Assembly: GCA_964625335.1 (NCBI GenBank)
Contig: CAZVBE010000006.1
Span: 1 to 64,000 of the forward strand
DNA length: 64,000 bases
Direction of reading: 5' to 3'
Source: CAZGUG01 sp964625335
GTDB lineage: Bacteria; Bacillota; Clostridia; Ch29
Of this stretch, positions 1-7,707 are shown piece by piece. Under the pieces are notes generated by a model that saw only the letters and a list, made by a program, of their open reading frames with translations, did no database searches and had not been told where the DNA came from. Positions within the stretch are counted from its first letter, which is position 1. Each line of letters starts with the position of its first letter. The position numbers and the translations under genes are program-made.

Positions 1-71
1 TAATATTGGAATGTAGAGAAGACAGAAAAGTTGCCAACGATTACTTGACACTAACTGGAATATCCAACCAA

Positions 72-100
72 TTGAAAAGCGATATGCGGTATGATAATAT
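72..100 (+). promoter_or_regulatory. Candidate SigA promoter of glmM
   Basis: TTGAAA (72-77) and TAATAT (95-100) are separated by 17 bases, about 45 bases ahead of the glmM start. Spacing is ideal and both boxes are one or two bases from consensus. It was found by eye only; the gene upstream of the window is unseen, so glmM may also be read from an earlier promoter. Confidence 0.4.
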
Positions 101-146
101 TTATACGTATTGGATTAATATGTTTTGTTGGAATAGGGGGACTGAC

Positions 147-1493
147 ATGGGCAAACTGTTCGGTACCGATGGTGTCAGGGGAATAGCAAACAATGAATTA
201 ACTTCGGACCTGGCCTTTAAGCTGGCCCAGGCAGGGGCCAAAGTCCTGGGGCAGGGGATAGAAAAACCCAAGTTTGTGATAGGAACAGATACGCGCCTTT
301 CTTCGGATATGCTTGAGAGCGCAATGGTTGCCGGACTGTGTTCGGTAGGCAGCGATGCAATACTGGCCGGCGTGGTTCCGACACCCGCCGTGGCTTATTT
401 GATAAGACGCCTTGATGCGGATGGCGGGATTGTAATATCGGCTTCCCATAATCCGGCCCAGTATAACGGGATTAAATTTTTTGACCGCCATGGCTACAAG
501 CTGGAGGACGGTATGGAAGAAGCAATAGAACAAAGGGTGTTAACCGGCACCGATGCAGGGTTATGCGCCGGTGAGGCTTTGGGCCGCAAAACGGTCGAAA
601 CAAAGGGCGTAGAATATTACATAGACTACCTGAAGGGCACTGTGTCAGGCAGCTTTGAGGGAATGAGAGTAGCGGTTGACTGTGCCAACGGAGCCGCTTA
701 TATGGCAGCGCCTTCGGTGCTGAAAGAGCTTGGGGCGCAGGTCAGAATAATTAATGACAAACCGAACGGACTCAATATTAATGTTGACTGCGGTTCCACC
801 CATCCGGGGGGACTGGCTTCCTTTGTGAAAGAGGAGGGGTTGGACCTTGGCCTTGCCTTTGACGGCGATGCCGACCGTGTAATAGCGGTGGACAACAGGG
901 GCAGGGTTATAGACGGAGACTATATAATGGCAATCTGCGGGCGCAGGCTTAAACAAGAGGGAAAGCTTGCCGGGAACACGGTTGTTGCCACCGTCATGAG
1001 CAATATAGGGCTCCATAAAGCGATGGAGGGGATAGGCTGCCGGGTTGAGGAAACCCAGGTGGGGGACAGGTATGTACTGCAGAGGATGAAGGAAAAAGGA
1101 TACAGCTTTGGAGGCGAGCAGTCGGGACATATAATATTCCTGGAACACAATACCACAGGAGACGGCCTGCTGTCGGCTCTCCAGCTGCTGGAGAGCATTA
1201 AGTACTTTGACAGCAGTCTTGCCGAGCTTTGCAGTACCATGGAGAAATACCCCCAGGTTCTGGTTAATGCAAGGGTGGAAAACTCCAAAAAAGAAAGCTA
1301 CCGTGAGGATACTGTTATTTGCAGCGAGATTGACAGGATACAAAACCAGCTTAAGGGTAACGGGAGATTGCTTATAAGGCCTTCGGGAACCGAACCCCTG
1401 GTTAGGATTATGCTGGAAGGGCAGGATACAAAGCAGCTGCAGCTTTATGCGGATAACCTTGCCACACTGATAGAGAGCCGGAACTTTTTTTAG
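147..1493 (+). CDS. glmM: Phosphoglucosamine mutase GlmM
   Basis: Cytoplasmic enzyme that isomerises glucosamine-6-phosphate to glucosamine-1-phosphate, the step after GlmS on the way to UDP-GlcNAc for peptidoglycan. The 448-residue protein has the usual family length and starts MGKLFGTDGVRG. The phosphoserine loop SASHNP puts the phosphorylated serine at residue 100. The metal-binding DGDADR, the sugar loop GEQSGH and the phosphate-binding RPSGTEP follow in the expected order. The reading frame is open upstream to position 6, but the ATG at 147 has an AGGGGG ribosome site a few bases ahead and begins exactly where the family does. The next gene is glmS, giving two successive pathway steps side by side. 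Confidence 0.97.
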   Translation: MGKLFGTDGVRGIANNELTSDLAFKLAQAGAKVLGQGIEKPKFVIGTDTRLSSDMLESAMVAGLCSVGSDAILAGVVPTPAVAYLIRRLDADGGIVISASHNPAQYNGIKFFDRHGYKLEDGMEEAIEQRVLTGTDAGLCAGEALGRKTVETKGVEYYIDYLKGTVSGSFEGMRVAVDCANGAAYMAAPSVLKELGAQVRIINDKPNGLNINVDCGSTHPGGLASFVKEEGLDLGLAFDGDADRVIAVDNRGRVIDGDYIMAICGRRLKQEGKLAGNTVVATVMSNIGLHKAMEGIGCRVEETQVGDRYVLQRMKEKGYSFGGEQSGHIIFLEHNTTGDGLLSALQLLESIKYFDSSLAELCSTMEKYPQVLVNARVENSKKESYREDTVICSEIDRIQNQLKGNGRLLIRPSGTEPLVRIMLEGQDTKQLQLYADNLATLIESRNFF

Positions 1494-1525
1494 CCCTTGC
1501 CGGTCAAACTCATGGAGGCGGTTTG

Positions 1526-1550
1526 GGGACAAGGGACGATTCTTTGTCCC
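1526..1550 (+). repeat. REP-like hairpin repeat, copy 1
   Basis: A 25-base element with perfect 7-base arms GGGACAA (1526-1532) and TTGTCCC (1544-1550) around a core GGGACGATTCT. The core matches two other copies in this window (3645-3673 and, on the minus strand, 35063-35087), while the arms differ but still pair. It lies in the gap between glmM and the glmS ribozyme. Confidence 0.6.
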
Positions 1551-1635
1551 ATTTGTCCGTTAAATAAAGGAGGTGATATCAAAAAAATTGGCATCAAAAA
1601 TTTGGGGGAGGTGAGATTGCAGAAAAAGTACTTGA

Positions 1636-1790
1636 AAAAAGCGCCAGAACTCCTTTTTGGAAAATGGAGTTGACGAGGTCCGGGGCTTATCGAAATATTC
1701 GGCGGATGGCCCCGCGGTATGCTGCTACCGGAAAGGTCCAACAAATCCATCAAGGGATTGATGGGACAAAAAGGGCCGGGCAGGGAACAA
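1636..1790 (+). ncRNA. glmS ribozyme (glucosamine-6-phosphate-activated self-cleaving riboswitch)
   Basis: The leader of glmS carries the diagnostic core of the glmS catalytic RNA: GCGCCAGAAC at 1641-1650, then TGACGAGGT, GGGGCTTATCGA, ATTCGGCGGATG and CCCCG in the known order, followed by the P3 and P4-type hairpins near 1711-1770. In this family glucosamine-6-phosphate acts as a catalytic cofactor. The RNA cuts itself just before the first G of GCGCC, here between 1640 and 1641, and the cut mRNA is degraded, so GlmS product represses GlmS synthesis. The 3' boundary is approximate. The glmS ribosome site at about 1801 lies just downstream. Confidence 0.95.
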
Positions 1791-1818
1791 AATACTTCTA
1801 AAGGAGAATTATAACACT

Positions 1819-3648
1819 ATGTGTGGAATAGTTGGATATATAGGTGACGGGAATGCAACGCCCATTTTGATTGAGGGTCTTAAAAGGCTTGAATACAGAG
1901 GATATGATTCGGCCGGAGTGGCAGTGTACAATAATGGTGAAGTAAATGTAAAGAAATACAAGGGCAGACTGTCGGTACTGGAAAACAAGCTGAAAGAAAA
2001 TCCCGTCCTGGGGAGCCTTGGAATCGGACATACCCGGTGGGCCACCCACGGTGAGCCTTCGGATGTCAATTCCCATCCCCATACAAGCATGGAGGGAGAT
2101 GTCGCCATAGTACACAATGGTATCATCGAAAACTTTATGCCCATTAAGGAGTGGCTGTCGGATAACGGATATGTGTTCCGGTCGGATACCGATACGGAAG
2201 TTGTTGCCCATCTTGTCGACCATTTCTACCATGGGGACTTGGTTAAGGCAGTAATAGAATGTGTCAAAAAACTGGAAGGTTCCTTTGCACTGGGAGTTGT
2301 CAGCTCTGCCGAGCCGGATAAACTGGTGGCTGTCAGAAAAGACAGTCCTTTGGTGGTAGGCATAGGCAATGGCGAGAACTATATTGCATCGGATATCCCT
2401 GCGATATTAAGTCATACAAAAAAGATTTACCTGTTAAACGATATGGAAATTGCCGTACTCAGCAAAGACGGTGTTAGAATACTTGACCAAACGGGAGAGT
2501 CGGTACAAAAGGAAATCTTTGAGGTCACCTGGGATGCAGCTGCTGCCGAAAAGGGGGGTTATCCCCATTTTATGCTTAAGGAAATATTTGAGCAGCCCGC
2601 AGCCCTGAGACAAACTTTGAAATCCCGGCTTATGTCCGAAAACGATGACATAATACTGGACCAGATAAGGATTACCCCGGAAGAGCTTGAAAAGGTGGAC
2701 AAAATAAATATTGTGGCCTGCGGGACGGCATACCATGCAGGGGTGGTGGGCAGATACCTGATAGAAAAACTGGCAAGAATCCCTGCTGAGGCGGAAATTG
2801 CGTCTGAGTTCCGTTACAGGGATCCAATTCTAAGCGACAACAGCGTTGTTATAGTAATAAGCCAGTCGGGGGAAACCGCCGATACCCTTGCAGCCATGAG
2901 GGAAGCCAAACGAAAGGGTGCCCGGGTTATTGCCGTAACCAACGTGGTAGGCAGTACCGTGTCAAGGGAAGCCGACGACCTTTTATATACCTGGGCCGGT
3001 CCTGAGATTGCTGTGGCATCAACGAAGGCATATACGACACAGCTTATAGCCATGTCGCTTATCGCCCTTAAGCTGGCCAGAATAAAGGGTAGTATCGGCG
3101 ACGGGCTATACAGCCAAATGAGGGAAGCGATATACAGGCTTCCCGGACAGGTGCAGCAGATACTGGATAAATCCGAAGAAATAAAGGAGCTTGCGGTTAA
3201 ACACAAAGACGCCGGCAATGTATTTTTCATCGGCCGGTCGCTGGACCATGCAGTAGCCATGGAGGGTTCATTGAAACTCAAGGAAATTTCGTATATTCAC
3301 TCGGAGGCCTATGCCGCCGGCGAGCTGAAACATGGTACCATAGCCCTCATAGAGGATGGAACGCTGGTATTTGCCCTTGCTACCCAAAGCAGACTGTTCG
3401 ACAAGTCGGTAAGCAACATGAAGGAAGTGAAAGCAAGGGGAGCCTATGTAATAGCCCTTGCCAACGAGGAAAACAGGGAGGTTGAAAAAACCGCCGACAG
3501 GGTGGTATACATCCCGGATACCCTTGACCTGTTAACCCCCGTGCTGACTGTGATACCGCTGCAGCTTTTCGCATATTATATCGCCGTGGCCAGGGGCTGC
3601 GACGTAGATAAACCCAGAAACCTAGCCAAAAGCGTAACGGTGGAGTAA
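1819..3648 (+). CDS. glmS: Glutamine--fructose-6-phosphate aminotransferase GlmS
   Basis: Makes glucosamine-6-phosphate from fructose-6-phosphate and glutamine, the entry step to amino-sugar and wall synthesis. The 609 residues match the family. MCGIVGYIG exposes the catalytic N-terminal cysteine after Met removal; the class II glutaminase half spans roughly residues 2-220, and two SIS sugar-isomerase domains follow (for example VVIVISQSGETADT and the VACGTAYHAG loop). The C-terminus LAKSVTVE is the conserved region whose DNA is recognised by Tn7 TnsD in many bacteria. Ribosome site AAAGGAG precedes the ATG. It is controlled by the self-cleaving leader upstream. A REP-like repeat overlaps the stop codon. 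Confidence 0.98.
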   Translation: MCGIVGYIGDGNATPILIEGLKRLEYRGYDSAGVAVYNNGEVNVKKYKGRLSVLENKLKENPVLGSLGIGHTRWATHGEPSDVNSHPHTSMEGDVAIVHNGIIENFMPIKEWLSDNGYVFRSDTDTEVVAHLVDHFYHGDLVKAVIECVKKLEGSFALGVVSSAEPDKLVAVRKDSPLVVGIGNGENYIASDIPAILSHTKKIYLLNDMEIAVLSKDGVRILDQTGESVQKEIFEVTWDAAAAEKGGYPHFMLKEIFEQPAALRQTLKSRLMSENDDIILDQIRITPEELEKVDKINIVACGTAYHAGVVGRYLIEKLARIPAEAEIASEFRYRDPILSDNSVVIVISQSGETADTLAAMREAKRKGARVIAVTNVVGSTVSREADDLLYTWAGPEIAVASTKAYTTQLIAMSLIALKLARIKGSIGDGLYSQMREAIYRLPGQVQQILDKSEEIKELAVKHKDAGNVFFIGRSLDHAVAMEGSLKLKEISYIHSEAYAAGELKHGTIALIEDGTLVFALATQSRLFDKSVSNMKEVKARGAYVIALANEENREVEKTADRVVYIPDTLDLLTPVLTVIPLQLFAYYIAVARGCDVDKPRNLAKSVTVE

Positions 3649-3673
3649 CCAGGGGGACGGTTCCTTTGGTTAC
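3645..3673 (+). repeat. REP-like hairpin repeat, copy 2
   Basis: Arms GTAACCA (3645-3651) and TGGTTAC (3667-3673) pair perfectly around GGGGGACGGTTCCTT. The left arm contains the TAA stop codon of glmS. The core GGGACGGTTC is shared with copies at 1526 and 35063, but the arms have a different sequence that keeps complementarity. Confidence 0.6.
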
Positions 3674-3701
3674 TGTTGCATGGTAAAAAAGTTCTTTACT
3701 G

Positions 3702-3744
3702 GCTACTATTATGAGATAATCATGATAGTAGCTTTTCTTTTTTT
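3702..3744 (+). terminator. Rho-independent terminator of glmS
   Basis: GCTACTATTATGA (3702-3714) pairs with TCATGATAGTAGC (3720-3732) at 12 of 13 positions over a 5-base loop. The stem is followed by TTTTCTTTTTTT. It sits 54 bases behind the glmS stop. Confidence 0.85.
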
Positions 3745-3757
3745 GAAGGAATATATA

Positions 3758-4186
3758 ATGGCTAAGCATACCAATAAGTGGACTGAAGAAAAAATAGCCC
3801 GATATTATGCCGAAGGACGGGGCAGCGGCGAATTGTCAAACCATAAGCCATGGTTAACTATTAAAGACTTTTCCTCAAAAGGTCATGTCCATTGTTTAAA
3901 GGGATGAAAAACCAATCGTGTTCATAGTTTTTTCTCGGATATTGAGTGCAACTATTTTTATCTGCCAGACTGGGCAGACGATGTAATAGATATTCGCGGA
4001 CAATATCCTCTAAACCGTGAGAAGACGGTCAAAATAGCGAAAAAAAAGCAGATAGGCCATTGTGTGGATACAATAACGATAACCCCTATAGTATGTACTA
4101 CAGATTTAATTATTATAGTAAGATTAGGTGATAAAATATTACATAAGGCAAGAACTGCGAAACCTCACCCCGATGTTAACACATAA
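3758..4186 (+). pseudogene. Broken tnsA-type transposase gene (Tn7-like remnant)
   Basis: The frame from ATG 3758 (GAAGGA ribosome site at 3745) encodes a TnsA N-terminal endonuclease domain: KWTEEKIARYYAEGRGSG, then KPWLTIKDFSSKG, like the start of Tn7 TnsA. A TGA at 3905 interrupts it where a tryptophan codon (TGG) is plausible, but the same frame continues as KTNRVHSFFSDIE, DWADDVIDIRGQYPL and TTDL until a TAA at 4184. The catalytic Glu (SDIE) and Asp (TTD) of the restriction-enzyme-like fold are still readable. Only about 142 codons remain of a roughly 270-residue protein, and no tnsB or tnsC is seen. Location just behind glmS and orientation away from it fit a Tn7-type insertion at attTn7. 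The gene is dead, judging from the stop and the truncation. Confidence 0.85.
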
Positions 4187-4216
4187 GATGTTAAGTGCGC
4201 TATATGAATAATGCGA

Positions 4217-4245
4217 TTGCTTACGCATTTGTAGAATTATATACA
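4217..4245 (+). promoter_or_regulatory. Candidate promoter of the serpin gene
   Basis: TTGCTT (4217-4222), 17 bases, TATACA (4240-4245), about 90 bases ahead of the serpin start. Both boxes are imperfect and this is an eye match only. The rest of 4187-4337 shows nothing else I can identify. Confidence 0.3.
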
Positions 4246-4337
4246 GCATATAACAGCCATTCCATTGATCGGAACAAATCGACTAATAAAACGTCAAATA
4301 CACAAGATATATAATTTGCATTGATAGGAGAATGTAT

Positions 4338-5561
4338 ATGCGAAGAATAACCGGGATTTTACTAATCGCTGTCCTTACTATACTGGCGTGTACAGCTTGC
4401 AATAAAGATTTAGCGACAAAAAGCAGAAAGTACGATGTTGCAAGGATTAGTCAGGATGTGGTTGAAGGCAGCAGCCAATTTGCCTTTGACTTATTTAAAA
4501 AGCTAAATAGCGAAGACGAAGGAAAAAGCATCTTTATATCCCCATTAAGTATATCTACAGCACTTACTATGACTTATAACGGGGCTCAAGCCTCCACAAA
4601 GGAGGCCATGGAAAAAGCTCTCGGCTATAAGGACATAGACAGGGATATTATAAACGAGAGCTACAGCAATCTGCTCAATTACCTTGAAAATGCAGATAAA
4701 AAGATAGAGTTAAACATTGCAAATTCTATATGGATAAGGCATGGCCAAGAGATAAAAGAGGATTTTCTATCAAACAACGAGAGCAACTTTAATGCAGAAA
4801 TTGATACCCTGGACTTTTCAAAGGGTTCTGCGGTAAGTACCATAAATGAGTGGATAGACAATGCGACTAAGGGGAAAATCAATAAAATGCTGGAGCCGCC
4901 CATAGACCCAAATGTTATCATGTACCTTATCAATGCTATCTACTTTAAGGGAGAATGGACCAAGCAGTTTGACCCGGAAAGAACCTATGACGGTACCTTT
5001 AAAACATTCGAAGGCAGCGAGCAAACCGTGAAGATGATGAGCCTCAAAGGTAAGGCCCTGTATACAGAAGGCGATGATTGCAAAGCTGTAAGGCTTCCCT
5101 ACGGAAGCGGCAAGACGTCCATGTACGCCATACTCCCGAATGAGGACGTCAGTATCAATGAGTTTATCGAAGGTATGACCGTGGAAAAGTGGAATGACAT
5201 TCGTAACAGAGTGGCAGAAACTGATGATGTACTTCTTCAAATACCAAGGTTTAAACTGGAGTACGGAATTAAAAACCTAAATGACAGCCTGAAGTATCTG
5301 GGTATGGGGGAGGCCTTTAGCGAAAATGCGGATTTTTCTGGAATAAGAGAAGGCATATATATAAGCAGGGTCCTTCACAAGGCGGTAATTGAAGTGAATG
5401 AAGAAGGCAGTGAGGCTGCCGCAGCCACTGTGGTAGAGATGGCAGAGTCGGCTGTGATGGAGCCTACAACTTTTATAGCTGACAGGCCTTTTATGTTTAT
5501 AATAACTGACGACACCACAGGATCCGTACTCTTTATGGGAAAGCTTTTGAATGTAATGTAA
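4338..5561 (+). CDS. Serpin-family protease inhibitor, lipoprotein
   Basis: A serpin of 407 residues exported as a lipoprotein. The signal peptide ends in ILAC (Cys18), so the inhibitor should sit on the outer face of the membrane. Serpin hallmarks are SIFISPLSISTALTMTYNG near the start of the domain, LINAIYFKGEW in the middle, and the C-terminal DRPFMFIITDDTTGSVLFMG. The hinge of the reactive loop, EEGSEAAAAT, has the small residues needed for loop insertion, so it is probably inhibitory. The exposed loop (VVEMAESAVMEPTT) points to cleavage near Met/Ala/Ser, but the exact P1 is uncertain. ATG 4338 is chosen over ATG 4332 because AGGAG (4326-4330) is 7 bases from it. The target is unknown; autolysis control or defence against foreign proteases are guesses. 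Confidence 0.93.
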   Translation: MRRITGILLIAVLTILACTACNKDLATKSRKYDVARISQDVVEGSSQFAFDLFKKLNSEDEGKSIFISPLSISTALTMTYNGAQASTKEAMEKALGYKDIDRDIINESYSNLLNYLENADKKIELNIANSIWIRHGQEIKEDFLSNNESNFNAEIDTLDFSKGSAVSTINEWIDNATKGKINKMLEPPIDPNVIMYLINAIYFKGEWTKQFDPERTYDGTFKTFEGSEQTVKMMSLKGKALYTEGDDCKAVRLPYGSGKTSMYAILPNEDVSINEFIEGMTVEKWNDIRNRVAETDDVLLQIPRFKLEYGIKNLNDSLKYLGMGEAFSENADFSGIREGIYISRVLHKAVIEVNEEGSEAAAATVVEMAESAVMEPTTFIADRPFMFIITDDTTGSVLFMGKLLNVM

Positions 5562-5649
5562 GTTTAATAAGACGCATAATTCTATTAACCATTGTAGCTA
5601 TAAAAACCTGACTTAGAGGAAAAATCGATTAATTACCTGGAGGTGTAAA

Positions 5650-6900
5650 ATGAAGAATAAGTTAATCACTGTTATCCTTGCGGCTGTGATGCTAATAATA
5701 GCAATGAACGGAGCAGCCTTCGCAGGCGCTCTGAAGTCTTCCGATGAGAACAGCTATAGGCTTGGGGCAGTAAAAGAAGTTGAAAACACTATTGGTTTAT
5801 TTGCGGAACAAAGTGAAGAAGACCTTTACACGCCCTACGCCTTTGTGATAAGTAGCAATCCCGACAAGAAAATGAGAGTACAGTTTGTGGGCAGCCAAAT
5901 GTATCACGATGACAGGTATCTGGGCTTTGGCCTTAGCGGCAGACCGATGCTTTCCCTGAGATATATGTCAGAATGGTTTGGCTTCCGGGTGGATTACGAT
6001 GTAGAAAGCAGCACAGTCTCAGTTGGCAATGGTGAATATAGCTTCCGCGTCAGACCCGGCGGCAGTGCGGCAGATATATATTGGGCCGGGGAGAAGATTA
6101 ATGAGTATGAGCTAACCGAGAGCGCTTTGTTTAAGGATAACAGGCTTTATCTCTATTCCCTTGACATCAGCGACCTTCTCGGCTTAATGCCCTACTGGGA
6201 CGACAGCACAAGAACCTGGGATGTTCTGTACAGGGATTATATATACCAGGAACTGGGCTTTTCAACTCATATTAATGATGATTTATTTGCTATTAAGGGC
6301 TTGCTTTTTGACGACGGCCAGCACAATACACCTCATCTGCATATTAAGAATATCGATAATGATATCCGTTCACACACGAGTTCTCTTTGGATTAAAGAGT
6401 TCGGTACAGATTCCATACACATGTATGATATAAGCAGCAGCATTAGGCTGAATGAAGAAACCAATCGGCTGCGGGTTAGCCTGAGCTTGGGACAAAGAAT
6501 CATTTTTGTCAAAGATATTGATGTTACCTCTGATATTGAAGCCAAGGAATTGGTAGTGGCCGATCCGTCCTATGAATTTACCAGCCCGACCCAAGGATAC
6601 ATAAAGGTTGCTGGGCCCGAGATGCTTATCAGCGGTTCAGTCGTTGGTATTGACGATTATTGCCCAGCGGAAATTGTTTTGTTTGTGAGGAAAGTTGATG
6701 ATACCGAAATAATGCTTAACGAAAGCATTCCTGTAACCGACGGGAGGTTTATGTATGAACTGAAGTTGGAAAAAGGAGAGGGCCTATACAAGGTTACAGT
6801 CAATTACGTTATGCCGGCACCACGCGGGCCTGCATATCCTGAAATTACTAACTTTTATGTGGAATACACGAAACAGCTTGGTGAGAATAGCCAAAGCTAA
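5650..6900 (+). CDS. Secreted protein with copper-amine-oxidase-like N-terminal domain
   Basis: A 416-residue exported protein. The first 26 residues form a signal peptide (hydrophobic run ending GAAFA). Residues about 90-200 (RPMLSLRYMSEWFGFRVDYD, then LYSLDISDLLGLMPYWD and WDVLY) match the repeat-like copper amine oxidase N-terminal domain found in many clostridial surface proteins, where it is structural and not an oxidase. The remainder is beta-rich with no motif I recognise. The last 100 residues resemble an Ig-like segment. Ribosome site CTGGAGGTG precedes the ATG. It follows the serpin by 88 bases in the same direction and may share its transcript. The biochemical role is unknown. Confidence 0.7.
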   Translation: MKNKLITVILAAVMLIIAMNGAAFAGALKSSDENSYRLGAVKEVENTIGLFAEQSEEDLYTPYAFVISSNPDKKMRVQFVGSQMYHDDRYLGFGLSGRPMLSLRYMSEWFGFRVDYDVESSTVSVGNGEYSFRVRPGGSAADIYWAGEKINEYELTESALFKDNRLYLYSLDISDLLGLMPYWDDSTRTWDVLYRDYIYQELGFSTHINDDLFAIKGLLFDDGQHNTPHLHIKNIDNDIRSHTSSLWIKEFGTDSIHMYDISSSIRLNEETNRLRVSLSLGQRIIFVKDIDVTSDIEAKELVVADPSYEFTSPTQGYIKVAGPEMLISGSVVGIDDYCPAEIVLFVRKVDDTEIMLNESIPVTDGRFMYELKLEKGEGLYKVTVNYVMPAPRGPAYPEITNFYVEYTKQLGENSQS

Positions 6901-6925
6901 CAGTCCGGCCGGGTATCCGCTTTAG

Positions 6926-7299
6926 GATGAAATTTATCGATCAGACGGTAGTATATCCTTTATCCAAATCGCATACCTGGATGATGACGATAAGATAGTG
7001 AAAGGCATTTTAACTGAAGCAGACGGAGAGGTTATGGATACAAGGGTATTCCATTATGATAATGACCTTTTGGTCAAAATCATTGTTGAAAAAATGGTAT
7101 AAATACTAAGACCTTTAAAAACGAGTACAATAATGTCGGTAATATAATTATGGAGTACAATATTTGGCATGGCGAAGTGAATATTCTATTCGCTGCGTTC
7201 TATGACTATGAGTATAATGAGAACTTATTGCCTGAAACTGTTACCATTTATAGGGTACAGTCGCCAATAGCCGAAGAAAATATCAGGCACTATAATTAA
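6926..7299 (+). pseudogene. Frameshifted gene fragment, unknown product
   Basis: Two consecutive open stretches without start codons have protein-like composition. Frame 6926-7102 reads DEIYRSDGSISFIQIAYLDD and ends KIIVEKMV; frame 7111-7299 reads TFKNEYNNVGNIIMEY and ends ENIRHYN. They join naturally if one frameshift and an in-frame stop are removed, so this looks like the C-terminal part of one lost gene. The wording (NEYNNVGNII) recalls YD-repeat-like secreted proteins, but that is only an impression. Confidence 0.4.
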
Positions 7300-7323
7300 T
7301 TCAACACGCATCATTCTTGTTTA

Positions 7324-7345
7324 ACGTCATAGTAGTAGAATTATG
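7324..7345 (+). repeat. 22-base direct repeat, copy 1
   Basis: ACGTCATAGTAGTAGAATTATG at 7324-7345 matches 7652-7673 at 19 of 22 positions. Each copy lies ahead of a coding stretch (a decayed one and the lipoprotein at 7708), so it may be a duplicated promoter segment containing TAGAAT. Confidence 0.45.
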
Positions 7346-7581
7346 CGCGAAGGCTTATTTGTATAAGCGGCGCTACCATTCTAAAGGAGTGCGATGCCTA
7401 CTACTTTTACTCCGGTGACACAAATTATCGTATGGATGTTTCTTTTTCGGGCGGAGAACGGGAGGGCAATATTATCTGCCTTTTCTATGATGACTGGTTT
7501 ATGCATGATGGGGAAAAGGTACTCACACTGAAGGAGCAGGATGGAGCTTATATCTTTGTGTCCAATGAAAAATCAAAGTAA
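7339..7581 (+). pseudogene. Gene fragment without start codon, unknown product
   Basis: An open frame follows a TAG at 7336 and ends at TAA 7579-7581. From about 7387 it reads like real protein: CDAYYFYSGDTNYRMDVSFS, then NIICLFYDDWFM and QDGAYIFVSNEKSK. No start with a ribosome site is visible, so it is probably the tail of a decayed gene. I do not recognise the family. Confidence 0.35.
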
Positions 7582-7651
7582 TCCCTATACTGGGTTCAAA
7601 AGCGGCTGTAGCACATAGCATTGTTAAGTTATTTCGCATTTTTTATATTTT

Positions 7652-7673
7652 ACGTTGTAGTGGTAGAATTATG
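7652..7673 (+). repeat. 22-base direct repeat, copy 2
   Basis: ACGTTGTAGTGGTAGAATTATG, the partner of 7324-7345, placed 35 bases ahead of the lipoprotein gene at 7708. Its TAGAAT could be a -10 box, but no good -35 lies at the right distance. Confidence 0.45.
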
Positions 7674-7707
7674 TTACACAAGTACCTAAAAGAGGGAGTG
7701 ATTTAGA

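Noticed and set aside
645..1532. Long open frame antisense to glmM (295 codons)
   Set aside because: It lies entirely over a certain gene, has no ribosome site and no recognisable protein features. It is a by-product of codon bias. The same applies to the other long antisense frames over glmS, the gerA genes, addA, sbcC and ilv genes.
3905..3907. TGA in tnsA read through as tryptophan or selenocysteine
   Set aside because: No SECIS-like hairpin is evident, other genes here use TGA as a normal stop, and the protein is truncated by TAA soon after. Decay is simpler.
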